Origin: Luteimonas mephitis DSM 12574
GTDB lineage: Bacteria > Pseudomonadota > Gammaproteobacteria > Xanthomonadales > Xanthomonadaceae
Reading direction: 5' to 3'
Length of the DNA stretch: 64,000 nucleotides
NCBI RefSeq assembly: GCF_000422305.1
Contig: NZ_AULN01000012.1
Coordinates: 455,001-519,000 of the forward strand
This document shows positions 59,530 through 64,000 of the stretch, piece by piece (position 1 is the stretch's first letter; each line of letters begins with the position of its first letter). The notes under the pieces are model-generated. The model was not told the DNA's origin. It made no database searches and saw only the letters and a list, made by a program, of their open reading frames with translations. A program made the translations under genes and the position numbers.

Positions 59530-62500
59530 ATGACCCATTCCCGTCTTCGACTCTCCAAGCTGTCACTTGGACTGATCGCCGTACTTGCCGCCGCGCCGGT
59601 CTTTGCGCAGAGTTTTTCCGCCGGCGTCGACGGCCTCGTCACCAATGCGACCGGCGAACCCGTCGCGGGCGCTGAAGTGACCATCACCCACGTCGAGTCG
59701 GGTACGGTCAGCCGCTCCACCACCGACAGCAGCGGCCGCTACAACGCCCGCGGCCTGCGCGTCGGCGGTCCGTACACGATCTCGGTGACCAAGCCCGGCG
59801 CGGGCGTCGACACCGAAGAAGGCGTGTACCTGGATCTGAACAAGATCAGCACCATCAATGCCCAACTCGCCTCCGGCGACGCCACCACGCTGGGCACGGT
59901 CGCGGTCACCGCCTCGCGCGCGCTGGCCACGTTCAATTCCGACAACAAGGGCGTCGGCACGTCGGTCAGCGGCCGCCAGCTGGAACTCACGCCGCAGAGC
60001 AGCCGCTCGGTGGACGACATCGCCCGTCTCGACCCGCGCATCCAGGTGACCGACCAGGCATCGGGCTCGATCTCGGTCGCCGGCATCAACAACCGCTTCA
60101 ACACCATCTCCGTCGACGGCCTGTCGCAGGGCGACCCCTTCGGCCTCAACTCGAACGGCATGCCCTACACCGGCTCGCCGATTTCGGTCGACACCATCGC
60201 CGCCTACGACATCAAGGTGTCCGACTACGACGTCACGTCCGACACCGTCGGCGCCAGCATCAATGCGGTCACCAAGTCCGGCACCAACGAGTTCCACGGT
60301 TCGGTGTACTACGTGTACAAGGACGCCGACAGCATGGTCGGCAAGCGCGACGGCAAGGACTACGCGCTGTTCGACACCGACATCACCAAGGGTGTCACCA
60401 TCGGTGGCCCGATCCTCAAGGACAGGCTGTTCTTCTTCGGTTCGTACGAAGAGCAGACGATCAAGAACTTCGGCGGTGAATCCTCTTCCGATGGCCTGGC
60501 CAACGGCAACGTCACCCAGGCCGAGATCGACGAGGCGATCGCCACTGCGACCGCGCTGGGCATGTTCCCGGGCACCTACGGCTCGACCGGCGTCAACCTG
60601 GACAACAAGCGCTACCTGGCCAAGCTGGACTGGAACATCAGCGACAACCACCGCGCCAGCCTGACCTACCAGCAGACCGAGGAGTTCCGCCCGTCGCCCT
60701 ACGACGACCGTGCCGAGAACGTGATCCTCAGCAGCCACTGGTACGACATCGACAACATCACCAAGAACACCTCGCTGCAGCTGTTCAGCGACTGGACTGA
60801 GAACTTCTCCACCGAGGTCAAGCTGAGCAAGCAGACCTTCGACCAGGTCAACGGCAACGCGATCAACCAGCCGGAAGTCGAGATCGAAACCGCGAACGGT
60901 GGCTCGATCTTCATCGGCGAGGACAACAACCGCCACGAGAACCAGATCAATACCGAGCGGCTCGCCGGGTCGATCTCCGGCACGTTCTACGCCGGCGACC
61001 ACGTCATCAAGGGCGGCGTCGACTACCAGCGTCACGACGTGTTCAACCTGTACGGCCGCGACCTGCATGGTTCGTACGTGTTTGCCAACCTGGCGGACTT
61101 CGCCACCGGCAACTACGACCAGTACGACCTGCGCACGCCCGCTCCGGGCTTCACCATCAACGACACCGCCGCCGCGCTGGTCTACACCCAGGTCAGCCCG
61201 TTCCTGCAGGACACCTGGCAGGTCAATGACCAGCTGTCGCTGATGTATGGCGTGCGCGTCAACATCCCGAAGGCCAACAAGGCGCCGGAAAGCGCACCGG
61301 GCTTCGAGCAGGCCTTCGGCTATTCGAACGCCTACAAACTCGGTTCGGGCAACAAGGTCATCCTGCCGCGCTTCTCGTTCAACTACAGCTTCGATACCGA
61401 GCGCTACTCCCAGTTGCGCGGCGGCATCGGTTCGTTCCAGAGCGTGCCGCCGTTCGTCTGGCTGGCCAACCCGTACCAGAACAACGGCGTCACCCTGCTG
61501 TCGTATCGCTCGTTCGACCCGGCGACCACGCCGTTCAGCGCGGATCCCTACAACCAGAACGTGCCGGGCAACGGCAGGGGCTTCTCGATCGACACCATCG
61601 ATCCGGACTTCAAGCTGCCGACCGTCTGGAAATTCAGCCTGGGCTACGACGCGGAACTGCCGTGGTACGGGCTGATCGGCTCGGTCGAGCTGCAGTCCAT
61701 CCGCGCCAGGGATGCCGCCTTCTACCGCGCGATCAACATCGGTGCCTACAACCCGGAGTCGGGCCTGTACGACGCGCCGACCGGGCAGATGGCAGACGGC
61801 CGCGGAAGCTACTGGTGCACGATGGGTTCGATCTCGAGCTCGAACAAGAACTGCGGCCGCGATTCCAACTTCAGCAACCAGTCCACCATCCTGGGCAACA
61901 CCGACAAGGGCTTCTCCAACTCGGTGACGTTCTCCTTGAACAAGCCCCTGGCCAACGGCTGGTACGGCAACATCAGCTACACCTATACCGATGCCCAGGA
62001 AGTGGGTTCGGATGCCAGCTCGCAGGCCTGGTCGAGCTACCAGTTCGTGTCGCGGGTCAACCCGAACGAGGAGATCTCCACCAACGCCAGCCGCGCGATC
62101 CGCAACTCGATCAAGGCTTCGCTGGGCTGGGAGCGTGCGTTCTTCGGTGACTACAAAACCAGCGTCACCGCCTACTACAACGGTCGCAACGGCCTGCCGT
62201 ACACCTGGCTGATCGACGGCGACATGAATGGTGACGGCATCTTCCAGGATCCGGCCTACATCCCGCTGGTCGACGATTCCAAGGTGAGCTACGGCTCGGC
62301 CACGCCTGCCCAGATTGCGGCGTTCCACGAGTACATCTCGAACAACCCGTACCTGCAGGCGCGCCGTGGCCAGATCGCCGGCCGCAACGAAACCCGGATG
62401 CCGTGGGTCAACCAGCTGGACCTGAGCATCCAGCAGGAGCTGCCGGGCTTCTTCAAGGAGCACAAGTCGATCGTCCGCCTGGACGTGTACAACTTCCTCA

Positions 62501-62727
62501 ACATGCTCAACAAGGACTGGGGCCTGACCAAGCAGATCAACGGCTTCGACACCCGTTACTTGGCGCGCCTGGGCGGGGTCAATCCCGATGGTTCCTACGT
62601 GTACGACCTTGGCAGCGCTACCAAGCCGTCGTGGCAGAACCTGAGCACGTACGACGCGGACTCGCGCAACCCCTCGCGCCTGGTGTCGCGCTGGTCGCTG
62701 CTCCTGACCCTGCGTTACGAGTTCTGA
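59530..62727 (+). CDS. Oar-like TonB-dependent outer-membrane receptor
   Basis: A 1065-residue outer-membrane protein. It begins with a signal peptide (LSLGLIAVLAAAPVFAQ), a carboxypeptidase-regulatory-like beta-sandwich (residues about 29-95: VTNATGEPVAGAEVTITHVE), and a plug domain with SVDDIARLDPRIQVTD and INNRFNTISVDGLSQGDPFG. A 22-strand barrel follows, ending in the aromatic outer-membrane signature LTLRYEF. Such Oar-type receptors take up large or peptide/carbohydrate substrates, and Xanthomonadaceae carry many. The substrate cannot be assigned. ATG 59530 is preceded by GAGG. A strong terminator follows. Confidence 0.92.
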   Translation: MTHSRLRLSKLSLGLIAVLAAAPVFAQSFSAGVDGLVTNATGEPVAGAEVTITHVESGTVSRSTTDSSGRYNARGLRVGGPYTISVTKPGAGVDTEEGVYLDLNKISTINAQLASGDATTLGTVAVTASRALATFNSDNKGVGTSVSGRQLELTPQSSRSVDDIARLDPRIQVTDQASGSISVAGINNRFNTISVDGLSQGDPFGLNSNGMPYTGSPISVDTIAAYDIKVSDYDVTSDTVGASINAVTKSGTNEFHGSVYYVYKDADSMVGKRDGKDYALFDTDITKGVTIGGPILKDRLFFFGSYEEQTIKNFGGESSSDGLANGNVTQAEIDEAIATATALGMFPGTYGSTGVNLDNKRYLAKLDWNISDNHRASLTYQQTEEFRPSPYDDRAENVILSSHWYDIDNITKNTSLQLFSDWTENFSTEVKLSKQTFDQVNGNAINQPEVEIETANGGSIFIGEDNNRHENQINTERLAGSISGTFYAGDHVIKGGVDYQRHDVFNLYGRDLHGSYVFANLADFATGNYDQYDLRTPAPGFTINDTAAALVYTQVSPFLQDTWQVNDQLSLMYGVRVNIPKANKAPESAPGFEQAFGYSNAYKLGSGNKVILPRFSFNYSFDTERYSQLRGGIGSFQSVPPFVWLANPYQNNGVTLLSYRSFDPATTPFSADPYNQNVPGNGRGFSIDTIDPDFKLPTVWKFSLGYDAELPWYGLIGSVELQSIRARDAAFYRAINIGAYNPESGLYDAPTGQMADGRGSYWCTMGSISSSNKNCGRDSNFSNQSTILGNTDKGFSNSVTFSLNKPLANGWYGNISYTYTDAQEVGSDASSQAWSSYQFVSRVNPNEEISTNASRAIRNSIKASLGWERAFFGDYKTSVTAYYNGRNGLPYTWLIDGDMNGDGIFQDPAYIPLVDDSKVSYGSATPAQIAAFHEYISNNPYLQARRGQIAGRNETRMPWVNQLDLSIQQELPGFFKEHKSIVRLDVYNFLNMLNKDWGLTKQINGFDTRYLARLGGVNPDGSYVYDLGSATKPSWQNLSTYDADSRNPSRLVSRWSLLLTLRYEF

Positions 62728-62751
62728 TTCCACTGCAAGCTGCGACATCGG

Positions 62752-62782
62752 ACGGCCGGGGCGACCCGGCCGTTTCTTTTTT
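62752..62782 (+). terminator. rho-independent terminator after TonB receptor
   Basis: A 9-bp perfect stem (ACGGCCGGG / CCCGGCCGT, loop GCGA) is followed by TTTCTTTTTT. It lies 25 bp past the receptor stop. Confidence 0.9.
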
Positions 62783-62879
62783 GGACGGATGCCAACCATC
62801 CAGGTGCCAGCACCTGCTCGCACTGCCCGGGCTGCGTTAAAGTCCCTGTCCGACGACAAGCACAAGACCAGACGACTGA

Positions 62880-64000
62880 ATGACCAAGATCCAGGACACC
62901 CCGGCGACGACTCCGCTTCCCACCGTCAACGCCCGCATCTACCCGCGCGGCGGCCTCGACATCCTCTCGCGCGACGAGGTCGCGCGCCTGCGCGGCGCCT
63001 CGACCGGCGGCATGCACGACCTGCTGCGCCGCTGCGCGCTGGCCGTGCTCACCACCGGCAGCACCTCGGACGACCCGCGCGCGGCGCAGGAGCTCTATCC
63101 GGATTTCGACATCGAGGTGCGCCAGCAGGATCGCGGCGTGCGCATCGACCTGGTCAATGCGCCGGCGATGGCCTTCGTCGACGGCGTGATCATCCGCGGC
63201 GTCGCCGAGCTGCTCGCGGCCGTGGTGCGCGACCTGATCTACACCGCGATCGAACTCGCCCCGGAATACGCCGACGAACTCGACACCTCCGGCGGCATCA
63301 CCGACGCCGTGTTCCGCCTGCTGCGAAACGCCACCGTGCTGCAGCCGGCCGATCCCAACCTCGTGGTCTGCTGGGGCGGCCACTCGATCGGCCGCGACGA
63401 GTACGAGTACACCAAGAGCGTGGGCTACGAACTGGGCCTGCGCGGCCTGGACATCTGTACCGGCTGCGGCCCGGGTGCGATGAAGGGGCCGATGAAGGGC
63501 GCCACCATCGCCCATGCCAAGCAGCGCCAGCGCCGCATGCGCTACATCGGCATCACCGAGCCGGGCATCATCGCCGCCGAATCGCCCAACCCGATCGTCA
63601 ACCACCTGGTGATCATGCCGGACATCGAAAAGCGCCTGGAGGCGTTCGTCCGGCTCGGCCACGGCATCATCGTGTTCCCGGGAGGCGTCGGCACCGCCGA
63701 GGAGATCCTCTACCTGCTCGGCATCCTGTTGCGCGAGGAAAACGCACGGCTGCCGTTCCCGCTGATCCTCACCGGCCCGGTGGCATCGGCGCCGTACTTC
63801 GAGCAGATCGACAAGTTCATCCGCCTGACCCTGGGCGACGCCGCGACCGGGCGCTACGAGATCATCGTCGGCGACCCGCAAAAGGTGGCCAAGCGCATGG
63901 CCGCCGGGATCGGCAGCGTGCGCGAGTACCGCCTGGCGCAGAAGGACTCGTTCTACTTCAACTGGTCGCTGGACGTGCCGCTGGAGTTCCAGCAGCCCTT
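62880..64000 (+). CDS. ppnN: pyrimidine/purine nucleotide 5'-monophosphate nucleosidase, 3' truncated
   Basis: PpnN (YgdH) cleaves nucleoside monophosphates to the base and ribose-5-phosphate and responds to (p)ppGpp in E. coli. The first 373 of about 455 residues are in the window. An N-terminal DUF4478-type domain (about 1-145) precedes the LOG domain: LVVCWGGHSIGRDEYEYTK, GCGPGAMKGPMKGA, and the hallmark FPGGVGTAEEILYLLG with its catalytic Glu. The frame is open at the right edge. ATG 62880 begins the conserved N-terminus, after the terminator of the preceding gene. Confidence 0.93.
   Translation, partial: MTKIQDTPATTPLPTVNARIYPRGGLDILSRDEVARLRGASTGGMHDLLRRCALAVLTTGSTSDDPRAAQELYPDFDIEVRQQDRGVRIDLVNAPAMAFVDGVIIRGVAELLAAVVRDLIYTAIELAPEYADELDTSGGITDAVFRLLRNATVLQPADPNLVVCWGGHSIGRDEYEYTKSVGYELGLRGLDICTGCGPGAMKGPMKGATIAHAKQRQRRMRYIGITEPGIIAAESPNPIVNHLVIMPDIEKRLEAFVRLGHGIIVFPGGVGTAEEILYLLGILLREENARLPFPLILTGPVASAPYFEQIDKFIRLTLGDAATGRYEIIVGDPQKVAKRMAAGIGSVREYRLAQKDSFYFNWSLDVPLEFQQP

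Noticed and set aside
59563..62865. A 1100-codon open frame on the minus strand
   Set aside because: It runs antisense through the TonB-dependent receptor, which has clear family motifs and a terminator. The product is Val/Arg/Gly-rich noise.

Overview
The window is a GC-rich chromosomal segment, most likely from a gammaproteobacterium of the Lysobacteraceae/Xanthomonadaceae (Lysobacter or Luteimonas type). This rests on the protein lineages (CstA/YbdD, POT and OPT peptide transporters, an Oar-like TonB receptor, SspA/SspB, petABC), on a C-terminal XVIPCD secretion domain typical of that group, and on many dispersed REP-like palindromes. Gene density is about one per kb. I see no rRNA, tRNA, CRISPR array, prophage or insertion sequence.

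Layout. 1-2146: end of a dTDP-rhamnose operon (rmlA', rmlC, rmlD). 2356-11804: a peptide-use block with two secreted S9 peptidases, a POT and an OPT peptide transporter and a DUF819 membrane protein. 11816-13900: a putative type IV secretion lipase effector (XVIPCD tail) preceded by an ankyrin-repeat lipoprotein, read here as an antibacterial effector/immunity pair. 14045-16347: cstA-ybdD. 16575-31849: a truncated-denitrification island (nitrite to N2O): nirK fused to cytochrome c, nirV and a SCO protein; a His-rich exported protein; two coupled PLP enzymes; sirB2-like; nnrS; quinol-type norB; an Fe-S FNR regulator; hemN. Five FNR-type boxes, plus a weaker variant, lie in front of its transcription units. 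fabA-fabB sits inside the island on the opposite strand.

31993-37946 (minus strand): corA, a DUF4105 protein, corC, ybeY, an unknown exported protein and phoH. 38075-45575 (plus strand): a TetR regulator with an ABC efflux set (HlyD, ATPase, a coupled 58-codon ORF, permease) and a DUF1800/DUF1501 pair. These separate phoH-ybeY-corC from miaB (46028-47482), genes that are usually adjacent. 47646-58564: lytic transglycosylase, petABC, sspA-sspB, nadC-UPF0434, purE-purK, sodB, grxD and an unusual SDR protein. 58670-64000: marC, a large TonB-dependent receptor and the start of ppnN.

The most interesting items are the lipase/ankyrin effector-immunity pair, the FNR-controlled island with its unexplained PLP-enzyme pair, a family of REP elements that supplies the TAG stop codon of five genes, and a REP-bearing small ORF joined by ATGA overlaps to both its ABC-transporter neighbours.
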